In this document: in pieces, positions 21,727-32,135 of the stretch
Layout: each line of letters opens with the position of its first letter
How positions within the stretch are numbered: position 1 is the stretch's first letter
DNA from: Stagonosporopsis chrysanthemi
Taxonomy: Eukaryota > Ascomycota > Dothideomycetes > Pleosporales > Didymellaceae
DNA: 59,755 nt
Assembly: GCA_022560025.1 (NCBI GenBank)
Contig: JAFISE010000185.1
Coordinates: 1 to 59,755 of the forward strand
Direction: 5' to 3'
Program-made: the position numbers and the translations under genes
The notes under the pieces: model-generated
Database searches by the model: none
What the model saw: only the letters and a program-made list of their open reading frames with translations
What the model was told of the DNA's origin: nothing

Positions 21727-23779
21727 ATGGTCTATTCATCTGATTACGTTCTGGACTATCCCGATGAAGCCACTATTTCTGATATTCTTTTCGATTATAA
21801 CATTGGCGGGGCATTACCAAGTTCTCCATCGATAATCGATGGACCAAGTGGTGAAGTTGTTTATACGTATAGCTCCTTACGCTTAGCCGTCAGAAGGTTT
21901 GCGACACATTTTCAAAGAACCCTACAAGTCGGCAGAGGCGATGTCGTCTGCATCCTGGCACTCAATACCGTATGCTGCTTTGCATTAAGCTCTGTAATCC
22001 ACATTCAGCTTCTAACAAATAAATCAGGTGCATTATCCGGTATATGTCCATGCCGTCCTTGCATTGGGTGGAGTTGTTTCAGGATTAAACCCGTTCCATG
22101 TGCCAAAGGTAAGTACACATTCTTTGCAACCTGCGCCTAAATTCTGAGATGATTCAGGAATTGTCTCATGCGCTATCGATAGCGCGACCGAAACACGTCT
22201 TGGTTGGCACAGAGCTCACTTCCACACTTCAAGCCGCCATGGAATTACTAGAGACAGCAAGACCTCGCACCTCAGTTCTAGCAACAGAACCACTCCAACG
22301 ACAAACGAATGCAATCGATGTCTTGCACGTGTTGGAGCACAGTGACATTGACTTTGATCGTCCAATCTACGGCAAAGGCGAAGTGGCGAAAGAGCTGGCT
22401 TTCATCTGCTTCAGCTCAGGCACTTCAGGCTTGCCAAAGGGTGTTAAGCTCAGCCATGGCAATATCGTCTCGAATGTGTACATGCATTCCACGTATCTAT
22501 CCGATATGTTCACCACTACCAGCGTCTTTGCCCTAGTCGTCCCATTCTTCCACATACTCGGTCTCCAGGGATTTTCGTGTCTCTACGTCCTCAATGTGAG
22601 TTGTACTGACGATAAGCATTAACTCAGACTTGCAACCCAACTAAGAATCTTAGGGTGCACCCATTGTAGTTTTTCCAAAATTCGAACTTCAATCTCTTCT
22701 GAACTCTATTTCGAGAGATAAAGGTGAGGCCTCCTGCCCAGCTACGGGAATCTTGTACTGAAGACGCTATAGTCACCCACCTGAACGTAGTACCTCCCAT
22801 TGCTCTTCAGCTACTAAATACTCCCCTCGCTCCAGAAATCAACGTGTCTTCACTCAAATGCCTCATGAATGCTGCCGCGCCACTAGAACAGAGTGCATCA
22901 GATCGGCTTTGCGCAAAGCTAGGTTGTTCACTGACGCAGTGGTACGGACTGACGGAAGGGAGCCCAAGTGTGATAACTCAGAAGCAAGATCAAGTCCACG
23001 TCAAGGGCACGGTGGGTAAATTGCTGCCCGGGCTTGTGATGAGAATCGTGGATCCCGAGGGGAGAGGTAAGAAGCATCTTTCCGGTATGCATCGGCACTT
23101 TCGGTGGTTACTAACGATTGGGAGCAGAATGTGCACACGGCGTCCCGGGTGAGCTTTGTGTCAAAGGCCCGAGTGTGATGCAGGGGTATGTGGGCGATGA
23201 GCTTACCGCTACGACGATAACTTCGGACGGATACCTACGGACTGGAGACATTGGATATTTGGACGACAATGGCTATGTGTTCTTGATTGATCGGATCAAG
23301 GAAATGATCAAAGTCAAAGGGTAGGTTGTGAGACGCACATTTCTTGCGATCGAAGATGTTGGTTCGAACGAGCTGATCTGTTAAAAGGAATCAGGTCGCG
23401 CCGGCTGAGCTCGAAGGCATCCTCCGCCTCCACCCTTGTGTTGATGATGCTGCGGTCTGCGGCAGATACATCTCTGCTCAGGGCACGGAGGTGCCTGTCG
23501 CTTATATAGTGACAAAGGCTCCCATCGCAGAACATGAAAGACTGTGCCTTGACGTACTAGCCTTTGTTGGCAAAAATGTCTCAAGTTACAAGAAGATCCA
23601 TGATCTGGCAATTGTCAATACGATACCAAGAAAGTAAGAAACAGCCCACAGCCAAAGAGACCTAATTTGTAGCCCTGTGAGTAGCCTTGCTGACTTGACA
23701 CAGTGCGGGTGGGAAGATTGTAAGACGTATGTTGCCTGACGTAAACTGGAGGCTCATAACTCCCAATTCAAAGCTTTGA
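21727..23779 (+). CDS. Acyl/aryl-CoA ligase (4-coumarate-CoA ligase-like), peroxisomal, 549 aa
   Basis: Eight exons: 21727-21969, 22028-22108, 22158-22595, 22654-22723, 22764-23066, 23128-23320, 23388-23633, 23704-23779; total 549 aa, normal for the family. SSGTSGLPKGV is the AMP-binding P-loop, YGLTEGSP the adenine motif, GYLRTGDIGYLDDNGY carries the ribose-binding Asp, DRIKEMIKVKG the hinge, and PRNAGGKIVRR the catalytic Lys region. The protein ends PNSKL, a canonical type-1 peroxisomal signal. It adenylates a carboxylic acid and transfers it to CoA, so it probably feeds a peroxisomal beta-oxidation-like step. Intron 4 (22724-22763) is only 40 nt. It is divergent from the reductase. Confidence 0.93.
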
Positions 23780-24170
23780 TTGTTTCGATGCATTCCATGG
23801 AGTCTGGCTTGTAGATGGAATGACCGGTCGTAGAACTAGATACAGGCAAACAACAAATAAACTGAGACAGACAAATTCAGCGCAGTATGTGTGATTTCAG
23901 AAACTGAAGCGTCAGAAAAAGAATGATTAATAATGTGTCATTCGGTCCTGAAAAAGCTTCTGCGTCGGGCGCATAGTGCTCGGATCTCTGTGTAAATCAA
24001 CCCACAATCGCTCGTAGCTGTCTCGACGTTGACAGACGACCAGATCATCATGACCTCAAGTCACTATTTTTGGATCTATAGAAATACACCTAAGTCTCCT
24101 CAGTCATTCCATTCTAATCATCTCCATGGTATTCTATTCTTCGCTATGGAGAAAAAACGCCTCAGTGATT
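23780..24170. other. Spacer between convergent genes, nothing seen
   Basis: This stretch lies between the 3' ends of the CoA ligase (+) and the cyclase (-). I see no coding frame, RNA or repeat. Confidence 0.6.
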
Positions 24171-25477
24171 TCATACAATTGCCATGATGTTGGCTGGACT
24201 TGCTACCCCACCAAACACATTTAGAGGGTTACTCGCCACAAAAAAGCTCCAGCGTCGATTTTGCAGACACCATTCTGCAAGATCCTCTAACATGAAGAGT
24301 TCTCCAATCGGACATCCCCATCCCGCCAAAAGAACTTCGTGGAACAAGAAATCCGTATCTGGAGCCGGCGGAAAGGCTTCAAAGGAGGGAGAATCGCCTG
24401 CTACTGCCGAGAAATGATGTTCCCACAGCCATTTGAGAGTCCGCACGTCTTGTTTGATACCACATGTTTGAGGTGTGGGTTGTTTTCCTGCCGCTACCTC
24501 TTCAGATGGCGTGAGGTTGAGGTATTTTTGCGTGTAGCCACACCGGATGATCAAGATATCTCCACGTCCAAACTGCATGCTAACGCCAGATAACTTCTCT
24601 TGATACTCAATGCATGCCATCAAGTCCTCAAACCCGATAGCATGATGGCTAGTTGCATCGTACACCCTTCCAATCGAAGAGGCGTACTCGCAGTAGTCAA
24701 TGAGCATTCCACGACCAGCAATGTCACCCTGCAATGATATGTTCTGTAAACCAAGTGCTCCGGAACCGGTGGCTTCGATCTCGGCTCTGGTACGCCCGTT
24801 ATAAAAGAGTTGTTCTTTTTGATAGGCGAAATGGCGGAGACCGTCCCATTGGCTCGATACTTGCGTGTTGAATGTGAGCTATGGCCCATGTAAGTCAGCC
24901 AAATGATTTCCGATGTCGAATCTGGGATTCATCTTACGGAGTCATCAAACACCAGCAGACCAGAGGGATCGCAATGCATATTGTGAGAATATGGATACGA
25001 ATGTCTTCCAAATCCAGGTGTGCTAGGTGTACCGAGTGGCCAACTTTAATGTACTGTTAGTCTGAACCCGAATGCAAACGCATGGAGGCAAGAGTACGAT
25101 GTTCAACATACTTCAAACTAAACCGCAAACCCATCTTCACCTCCTGGGCGGCTCTTTTAACTGTTGTTGGGGTCAAGTGATGCTGTGCAGATTGTCAGCG
25201 ATCTCTTTTCACTCTGGGGAACATCACTGACAAGTGTACCAATTTCGTCTTCTGGTCCCCATAAGGTCCACGCAGAATATCTGGGATCTCCGTCTCTAAT
25301 AGGAAGGTCACTGAATGAAGGCAATGCCTTCTGCTCATCCCTCTGTATGTTCTCAGAATGTCCAACCTTTTCAACACGTTCTGTCGATTCGTCGACGTGC
25401 TCGATGTGGTGAATGCTTGCTCCGGCCGCCTTTAGTTCCGACAACAGCTCAGCATTCAAACACACGAAGAAGTTCAT
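24171..25477 (-). CDS. PF04199-type cyclase/metal-dependent hydrolase, 376 aa
   Basis: Four exons on the complement: 25232-25477, 25112-25182, 24938-25043, 24171-24878; introns 49, 68 and 59 nt; total 376 aa. The start LPSFSDLP...WTLWGPEDEIGTL, the middle FNTQVSSQWDGLRHFAY and the later GRGMLIDYCEY and GDILIIRCGY blocks match the fungal 'putative cyclase' family (kynurenine formamidase-like fold), whose members hydrolyse amide or lactone bonds using bound metal. FHEVLLAGWGCPIGELFMLEDLAEWC is the typical C-terminal block. A substrate cannot be named. It is divergent from the transporter gene and convergent with the ligase, inside the same gene block. No targeting signal is visible. Confidence 0.88.
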
Positions 25478-26232
25478 GGTCTTTACAGTTTGTTCGATCT
25501 CGATTGCTGTGTCTATGGTTCAGGTCTCGAAGCGCTTCGCTTGTTTACCGTTTTTACCCCAGATTTGATTCCGGCTTTTCGGAACGCGGAGCGTATCTTG
25601 CGGGGTAAACCTCCCAACACCCCCACAGTTCGGCTTAGGCTTGAAGTTCCATGATAGTGTGTGACTCAAATCGATCCTGTATGATCTTTGCTTTGTGGGA
25701 ACTATGTTCGTATTCTGCTATCCCTTTGCACCCTTCTTGTTCCATGTCCGCACGGCCCGTATGCTTTGCCAAAAAGAGGCACTCTCAACGATGACTAGTC
25801 ACCCTTCATGACTCTTGAGTAGTGCATCATTGTAGAGCTTTCGATCAAGTGTCGAATGCCGTCAAAGCGGAATCAGACACGGAATCGTCAAGTACAGTCC
25901 AAGTCACCGACAATCTCCCCGAATCAACTTTGGGGCAAATAGCCTGCTGAAGCTTCTCTTTCAACTGCGCGAGCGGTTTCTGGTGAAAACAAACGAGGTT
26001 CCACGAACCGGATCTACGAGCGAGTGGCGCATTATGAACTCCTTCTTCGTTCCGTTTGTCTTCCGTATTGCGTGTGTACATGACACTGACCCAAAACTCC
26101 TAGCACCCGAGCTCTGCAGTCAAGATATATAGAACCGTCTTATCTTGATCATTATGACCGTGCTTGACTGGCCTTCAAATTGTACTTCTTGCCATTGTCA
26201 AACATATAACGCAACACGACTGTACCAGCAAC
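25478..26232. promoter_or_regulatory. Divergent promoter of cyclase and MFS transporter
   Basis: A 755-bp gap with no gene seen. It holds TTCCGG at 25569, TTCGGAACGCGG at 25578, GCGGAA at 25867, CGGAA near 25880 and two TTCCG near 26050-26062. These recall the words in the reductase/ligase and ALDH promoters. Confidence 0.45.
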
Positions 26233-27944
26233 ATGACCTCTTCGAATGTGGCCAAATCATCTTCTCGAACCGAGCATCTCGAAAAGATAGAGACAACCGA
26301 CTTGGTGGACGGAGGAGGAGGAGTCTTACTCGACATTCAGGGCCGAGGGATTGCCATTAAAACTGCCAGAGACGGCCACGTAAGTACGCGAAAAAAAAAA
26401 AAAGCCCACACTTACATTTGCTGATCAACAAAGACCATCCTGGTTCCTCAGCCTTCAGACGACCCTAATGACCCATTGAACTGGTCATGGACTAAAAAGC
26501 ACCTTCTCCTACTTACTGTAGCCTGGGGGTCGCTTTGCGCAGACTTTACGTCTGCTGGTGGAATCCCGGCAATCTTCCTCCAAGCTAAGGAATGGCACAT
26601 GGATCCCAACCGCGTCAACTATGCTAACAATCTCAACGTTCTTATGATGTAAGTCACTTACGATATGTGAGCTGTGTTGCGAGCACACTGACTCACGCAA
26701 CGCACAACAGGGGCATTGGCGGTCTACTATGGATTCCCATGATTTCATTCTGGGGCCGGGCTCCCGTCCTTTTCTGGACCTGCGTATGCGGATCACTGCT
26801 CACACTTGGCGCCACGCTTTCCCGCGACTTTGAAACACATTACGCCATGCGAGCAACTATGGGTCTCTTTCTCACAGCTCCTCAGACCATCTCAATTGCA
26901 TGCATCAAGGATATCTTCTTCTTCCATGAACACGCGCGTAAGATTGGTCTCTGGGTCTCTTTGTACATTTCTTCGCCGTATATTGGACCTCTCTTCGCCA
27001 ACTTCATCATTGATGCTACCGGTAACTGGAGACATGTGTTCTGGCTGTGCTTTGGAGTGTGCTGCGTGCAGTTGGTGTTGATCATCTCTTTTCTGGACGA
27101 GTCGTACTACAACAGGACCGTGTCAGTTCAGCCGACTCGGGGGACTAGGATTCTCCGTGTCCTCGGTGTGTGGCAGATGCGGAACCACAGTGGATATTTC
27201 TACTCTTTGACCAACAGCTTCACTCGTTTGCTATCTACAGTCACCAAGCCAGCTCTCCTCCTGTTGCTAGTCGGATAGTAAGTGCTACGTTTCTGCTGTT
27301 CCTGACATGGCTGATGGCAGTTGTTTAGCTTCCTCAGCTTCATGTGGTCTATCGGAATCAACATCACAACGTCCATTCTCTTTGCAACGCCCGTTGCATT
27401 CGGAGGCTACGGTTTCTCAGCCACTTCAGTTGGGTTCCTGTATTTCACACCCGTAGTGGCTGTGTTTATTGGAGAAATATTCGGCCACTGCTTCAACGAC
27501 TTTCTCGCAAATCGCTACATCCAACGCCACCAAGGAATCTTTGAGCCTGAAGTCCGACTTATCACCATATACATTTCGACTGTTATAATGGTTCCAGGTC
27601 TTGTTGTTCTTGGCTTTGCGCTGGAGCTTCACTTCCACTATGGCGTGATTGTAGTTGGCTGGGGACTGTTTACATTTGGGGTGATGCTCACTAGTGTAGC
27701 TGTTACTACCTATGCCATCGATGCATACCCCATTGTACCTGGTGAGGTATCAGCGTACATCAATTTCATGCGTGTGATCGGTGGATTCTCTGTAGGATAT
27801 TTTCAACAGCCGTGGGGTCGCGCTGTCGGTTATGCTGCTTCGTTTGGAACGCAGGCTGCGATTGTCGCTGTTGCTGTTGTGCCATTTATATGCCTGCATC
27901 GGTATGGAAAATCTCTTCGAGACAAAGGTATCAAGACCAAATAG
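26233..27944 (+). CDS. MFS transporter (drug:H+ antiporter-1/HOL1-like), 514 aa
   Basis: Four exons: 26233-26379, 26434-26648, 26711-27277, 27329-27944; 514 aa. I start at the first ATG of the frame, giving a hydrophilic N-terminus rich in Ser/Thr/Glu. DDPNDPLNWSWTKKH precedes the first membrane helix, as in the fungal DHA1/HOL1-like group. About twelve hydrophobic segments follow; SRDFETHYAMRATMGLF lies in the loop 2-3/helix 4 region and the loop after helix 6 is long and charged. It is a plasma-membrane transporter, likely exporting a product or importing the substrate of the cluster; direction cannot be read. It is divergent from the cyclase and closes the block on the right. Confidence 0.9.
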
Positions 27945-28741
27945 AAGTCAGCTTTGATTAATCAAAGATTTTTATGTGTCAATAGAGATATCTGTTATGT
28001 CTGACAAGACCAAGAGGATGACGAATGGTTTGAGTTCGAACCGATAGTATAGGGTGCAATTCTGGCGAGGCGTAGCCAAATAACGCAACGACGTTCTGGA
28101 CCCATCACCTTTGCGGTCCAAGGAGCAAGCCAAAAGCCCAACAAATGAACTATAGCGCTCGTACAGGCAGAGTAGTGTAGACATACGAGTTGTCAATGAA
28201 AGAAGCGGAAAGACGCCTTTGCATGTGGCAGTCGAGAACACCAAGTTTAAGGGCTATTGCCCAGGATATATACGTTTGTTTCATTGTCACTTCCACATAC
28301 GACCATAGGACGTTGAAAACAAGTTCTCTTGCCCGACCCGCCATCTGTCGCGGTACTGTTCCAGGGCTGCTGTTATGCGCCTTCCTGTTTTCAGTCACTG
28401 CGCCACCTAACAAGCTAAGCTCTGTTTAAACCGGTTTGCTCTCTCTTCGTAGCATAAGCACGAAATTGAAACCAAGAGTTTTAGTATACAAACTTCCTAA
28501 TATACTAACCTCTGATATCCTGTTGACTACTACGTCCTATCAGCACCCACTCTCTCAATCACAGTTGACTCATTACCGTGCTCCACGCCAATCCGCCTTA
28601 ATAACAATCAACACGCAGTAACCACAAGCTAGAAACACGTACTTCTTCACAGAAATAACTGAAGGGAAAGCAGGCAGAGTGATTAACCTTGAGGTTTTTA
28701 GAAAGTGCGCTTAGCAAGAGAAAGCGTTATAACCTCTAAGT
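27945..28741. other. Gene-poor spacer with AT-rich, CTA/TAG-rich stretch
   Basis: No gene is supported. It contains the truncated 5S fragment at 28295. From about 28430 to 28740 the sequence is richer in TA-containing words, suggesting mild repeat-induced mutation of unrecognised repeat sequence. Confidence 0.5.
28295..28320 (+). pseudogene. Truncated 5S rRNA fragment (5' ~25 nt)
   Basis: The sequence ACATACGACCATAGGACGTT at 28295, continuing GAA, is identical to the first 23 bases of the intact 5S gene at 32615, after which the two diverge completely. The internal promoter elements of 5S genes lie downstream of this point, so the fragment cannot be transcribed by itself. It may be a recombination or retrotransposition scar. 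Confidence 0.75.
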
Positions 28742-30673
28742 TTATAGAGGAAAGCTCGACCAGTCGTCCCTCCAGTCTCTGCTACCCTCTCTGGGAGACC
28801 AAATGGTACGGAATACCTGTCCAGCTGCGAACTCAGTAAGTTCTGACTCTGTGAGACTATCTTCTGACTTCCTTGCATGCTTGCCTAATTCTCTGATATT
28901 TAAGTCGTTGCGATCGTCTCTCGGATTCCGTTCAATCAACCATGACCGACTCAGGTTCTTCACAATCGTGCCATCAGCATGGGAGGCTGTTACCGCACCG
29001 CTTTCACTACCGCCCATAGTCCATAGTCTGAGACGCTCCAGCTGTGTGCCTGTCTTGTCCTGGTTGATAGTATTCCAGATGGAGCGTGCTAGCGCCTTAT
29101 CCACAGCGCAATTAATGAGTGTTTGTCTCAAGTAACCTCTCTTTAGACGGCAATCCATCTCGTTCACAGGCTGTTGGTCCTCCCCTTCAAATTGGGAGTT
29201 GTACTCAAAGTCTTGGGAGATTTGCCAGTTTGAACAATCCAGAGTGAGGAAGAGGGATCGCAGGCTTTTCATCTTACTAAGACACCTGTACATTGACGCC
29301 TCTGATGGACTGGACATGTCCCGCTTGATCGTGATGGAAAGGTCCTCCAGTGTTGGACACTGTGATTGAATCTGGATTAGATGCTCCTTGGCGAATTCCA
29401 TAGGGATTTCTTGAGGGTCACGACCATTACCATATGTATATGGTGACTCTAGAGGGCGCAAAGAGAGCTTCTGTAATGTCTTTCCATGACGAGACATAAT
29501 AGCGTCTACAATCTGTGAGTCAATTGGTCCATGGACGGACAGTTGTTTAAGAGGTTCCAATGCCTGGAAAAAGGACACTGCGTCCTCGCTGTAGTTTGGA
29601 CGGTCCTGGAATACATGATTACGATCGAGCGACACTTTCAGTGTTTTTAGCTGAGGAAACGAATGGTTCTGGGCGAGCCACTTCATTGTCTCGCCGCTTA
29701 GTGCGCGTGAATTGAAGTCGTAGCTCAGCCCCAGATCGAGATGTTGCAGGCACGTAAAGTCTGTACATGTGGCCCAGCTCTCCAGCTCCTCTTGCGATGA
29801 CAACGACGCTCCTATGAGGGTCAACGATGTCAAGGATCCTTTTGTCCCGTCGCAGGATCCTGGAAGACCATGCCACGTCTCTTTGCGGCGGTGGTCGCGT
29901 CCAGAACGATATGCCATAATATTTACGTTAATGATTTCTCTGAGGTTTGGAGCAAGCCCAGCGGCTAAGTCCATGATGGCTTCCTCATTATAATCATCAT
30001 CGTAATCCGAGTCTCGGTAGGTGCAAATTAGCTTTACTTTGTAAAGCAAAGGGGACGTGGCAAGTTCCATTTCGTATGGATATGGAATATCCCATAGTAA
30101 GGTCCGGAAGCGAAAGGAGAGATGATGTAGCCGACACTGTGGATGCTGCCTGTGAAGAGTGCTGAGAAGGCTTGGTGGGAACTGACTCTTGCAGTCATAT
30201 ATTAGATCCTTTAAGTAAGGTGTTACTTGAATCAAGTTTAGAACAGGGGCCCAAGATAAGTCCTCCTTGGACGCCTTCTTGATGACAGGCTCGTCATAGA
30301 CCACATAGTGGCGGGATTGACTAAGTGGACCTAAGTCAGGCAGTATTTCGCTGAGGCCAGTATATTGCAACCATTCCAGCTCGCTATTGTCCTCGCCTTT
30401 TGGCCTGGGCCGTATATCCCCTTTAATAGTAATGCACTGGACGTAGCGAGCAGATTTGGTGCGTAAGAGAGCTTCGACGAGGCAATCAATCTCACTCTTG
30501 AGAGTTGCATGGCAGTGGACGATAATTTTGATCCGCCGAAATACCAGGAATGCTGAAGCTTTGTGGCAATTCTTGCTCGTCAAGCTGAAGGTAAAGAGGC
30601 TAGGCCGGTATGCATGCTCGATACAGTCTGCAATCTGCTGAACTATCTCAATTGGCAAGGAGGAGAAAGGCAT
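28742..30673 (-). CDS. F-box protein, 643 aa
   Basis: A single uninterrupted frame from the ATG at 30673 (MPFSSLPIEIVQQIADCI). Residues 1-50 form an F-box, the segment that binds Skp1 in SCF ubiquitin ligases: SLPIEIVQQIADCIE...FTFSLTSKNCHKAS...VFRRIKI. The remainder has irregular leucine-rich strands (LTSLTLIGASL; LQHLDLGLSYDF; LKTLKVSLDRN; LEDLSITIKRD) consistent with a degenerate LRR substrate-binding region. Such F-box/LRR proteins are numerous and fast-evolving in these fungi; the target is unknown. It is unusually intact for its position between mutated spacers. No intron is needed. Upstream in-frame GTG codons are not used as starts here. Confidence 0.8.
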   Translation of the reverse strand: MPFSSLPIEIVQQIADCIEHAYRPSLFTFSLTSKNCHKASAFLVFRRIKIIVHCHATLKSEIDCLVEALLRTKSARYVQCITIKGDIRPRPKGEDNSELEWLQYTGLSEILPDLGPLSQSRHYVVYDEPVIKKASKEDLSWAPVLNLIQVTPYLKDLIYDCKSQFPPSLLSTLHRQHPQCRLHHLSFRFRTLLWDIPYPYEMELATSPLLYKVKLICTYRDSDYDDDYNEEAIMDLAAGLAPNLREIINVNIMAYRSGRDHRRKETWHGLPGSCDGTKGSLTSLTLIGASLSSQEELESWATCTDFTCLQHLDLGLSYDFNSRALSGETMKWLAQNHSFPQLKTLKVSLDRNHVFQDRPNYSEDAVSFFQALEPLKQLSVHGPIDSQIVDAIMSRHGKTLQKLSLRPLESPYTYGNGRDPQEIPMEFAKEHLIQIQSQCPTLEDLSITIKRDMSSPSEASMYRCLSKMKSLRSLFLTLDCSNWQISQDFEYNSQFEGEDQQPVNEMDCRLKRGYLRQTLINCAVDKALARSIWNTINQDKTGTQLERLRLWTMGGSESGAVTASHADGTIVKNLSRSWLIERNPRDDRNDLNIRELGKHARKSEDSLTESELTEFAAGQVFRTIWSPREGSRDWRDDWSSFPL

Positions 30674-31316
30674 TCTAGTCGTGCCGTGAGTCACTGCATA
30701 TAATGGGATGTGCTTGACAGACGTGGTGGTGAAAAGAAATAAGAGGACTTTGAAAAGTTTCGATGCATGATAAGTCTTTGAGTTGTTGCTTCTCGAAATA
30801 GATGCGGCGTAAGTGTGAATAAGCGCCGGCGACTAGCGGCCCCCATAGCACGTGGTCCGTGCGTGCGATGCATCCTGACGCTAAGTGTGACCTCAGGCCT
30901 TCAACCTGTACAGGGTGGTGCATAGTCAACTTCCGTATAGGCTTCCTGCGCCTCGCTTCCGCAAAATCAACGGCAAGACAGGCTCGGAGTCCCGGAAAAC
31001 CTCATATTGTCCGTAGAACCGGAAATTATCAACTGAACCTACGGGTTCGAATCTTCGATAATCTCCATGTGAGATAATGACCTTTGACGCGGTGAATTCG
31101 GATGTATTTAGATCGTAGTATCAGCCATGTTTCTGGAGTACTTCATCACATTCACTCCAATCAACAATCAAGAGAGCATCTTTCAGACAGGAACTGGTTT
31201 CGTCTGGTCATTCATTTTCGCTCCCTCATCGCTCTTTATCACACTAAATTACGCTCTTTGACGCTATCTATCTCTTTGTATATCCTGCATCTCAACATTC
31301 AGCACAACTTGTCAAC
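30674..31316. other. Divergent intergenic region, no gene seen
   Basis: It separates the F-box gene (-) and the secreted-protein gene (+). TTCCG/CGGAA also occurs here four times around 30936-31025, a useful warning that the word is not confined to the metabolic cluster. The 100 bases before 31317 are pyrimidine-rich (TCT/CTC), a common fungal promoter feature. Confidence 0.5.
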
Positions 31317-32135
31317 ATGGTATCCGTTAAGAGAATCATCATCGCGACCTCGCTTCTTCTCAGCGGAGTTGTCGCTGCTCCTTTCCCAGGTAACGCACTG
31401 AGCGCGGCCACTGTGGGGGTTAGCACAACCAACTCAATTATCCACGAGTCTCGTGAGGTGTACGAGGCCTCTGCAGTCGAAATCGAGGCCAGAAAGGATA
31501 AGAAGGCTAAGCCTACACCCACCAGGGGCAAGCCCGCAAAGGCTACACCCGGAAAGCCCAAGACAACTCCCAAGAAGGAGCCCAAGGTCTGTCCCATCAA
31601 GCCCGGCAAAGGGAAGCCCAAGAAGCCCGTGCAGCGCAGGAGCGGACGCATGACATCGACCAAGGATTTCGACAACATCCTGGAAGACAAATTTGTCCTT
31701 GCGACCAGCCTCAAGACCGCTACTTCAGTGAAAATCACCGATCTCAGTGGCTGCACGGCTCTCTTTTTCTGGGACGACACCTTCCGCCCCTCAGCCTACC
31801 ACATCTTCTGCGGCGACGAAAAGACAAAAGCCAAGTTAGCAGCCGAGACCGTGGGCGAGCTTGAGCTAGGTACAAATGGTGTCGCGATCGTGGCTGGCAA
31901 TAAGAAGAAACAAGACGACGCAAAGGCCGGAATCGAAGCGTATAATGCGGGTGTTGAAGCCGACTTCAAGATCAAGGTCCTCGATAACAAAAGTAAGATC
32001 TACGACGAGTCTAAGACTGTCCAGAAGAAGGCATCGGATCCTCTTATGAGGTTCTCAATTACTGCGAGGGTTGGGGACTCGTCTATGACCCTCAACCCCG
32101 TGCTTGGCCCTGGTGTTTCCCAGCAGTGTCAGTAG
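31317..32135 (+). CDS. Secreted lysine/proline-rich protein, 272 aa (effector-like candidate)
   Basis: One exon. The N-terminus KRIIIATSLLLSGVVAAPF is a classical signal peptide with a likely cleavage after residue 20 or so. Residues about 60-110 are Lys/Pro/Thr/Gly-rich with imperfect GKPAK/GKPKT repeats and several KK/KR pairs that could be Kex2 sites. The rest (LSGCTALFFWDDTFRPSAYHIFCGDE...) has Trp/Phe strands and three of the four mature cysteines. The C-terminal domain resembles hypothetical secreted fungal proteins, but I recognise no named family. It could be an effector, a cell-wall protein or a nuclease-like fold; all of that is inference. Its neighbours are an F-box gene and a 5S gene in a gene-poor, mutated area. 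Confidence 0.75.
   Translation: MVSVKRIIIATSLLLSGVVAAPFPGNALSAATVGVSTTNSIIHESREVYEASAVEIEARKDKKAKPTPTRGKPAKATPGKPKTTPKKEPKVCPIKPGKGKPKKPVQRRSGRMTSTKDFDNILEDKFVLATSLKTATSVKITDLSGCTALFFWDDTFRPSAYHIFCGDEKTKAKLAAETVGELELGTNGVAIVAGNKKKQDDAKAGIEAYNAGVEADFKIKVLDNKSKIYDESKTVQKKASDPLMRFSITARVGDSSMTLNPVLGPGVSQQCQ

Noticed and set aside
28010..28110. Possible tRNA on the minus strand, because GGTTCGAACTC looks like a B box near 28030
   Set aside because: No A box at the right distance and the ends cannot form an acceptor stem.
30990..31055. GGGTTCGAATC near 31028 as a tRNA B box
   Set aside because: Upstream sequence lacks the A box and cloverleaf pairing.
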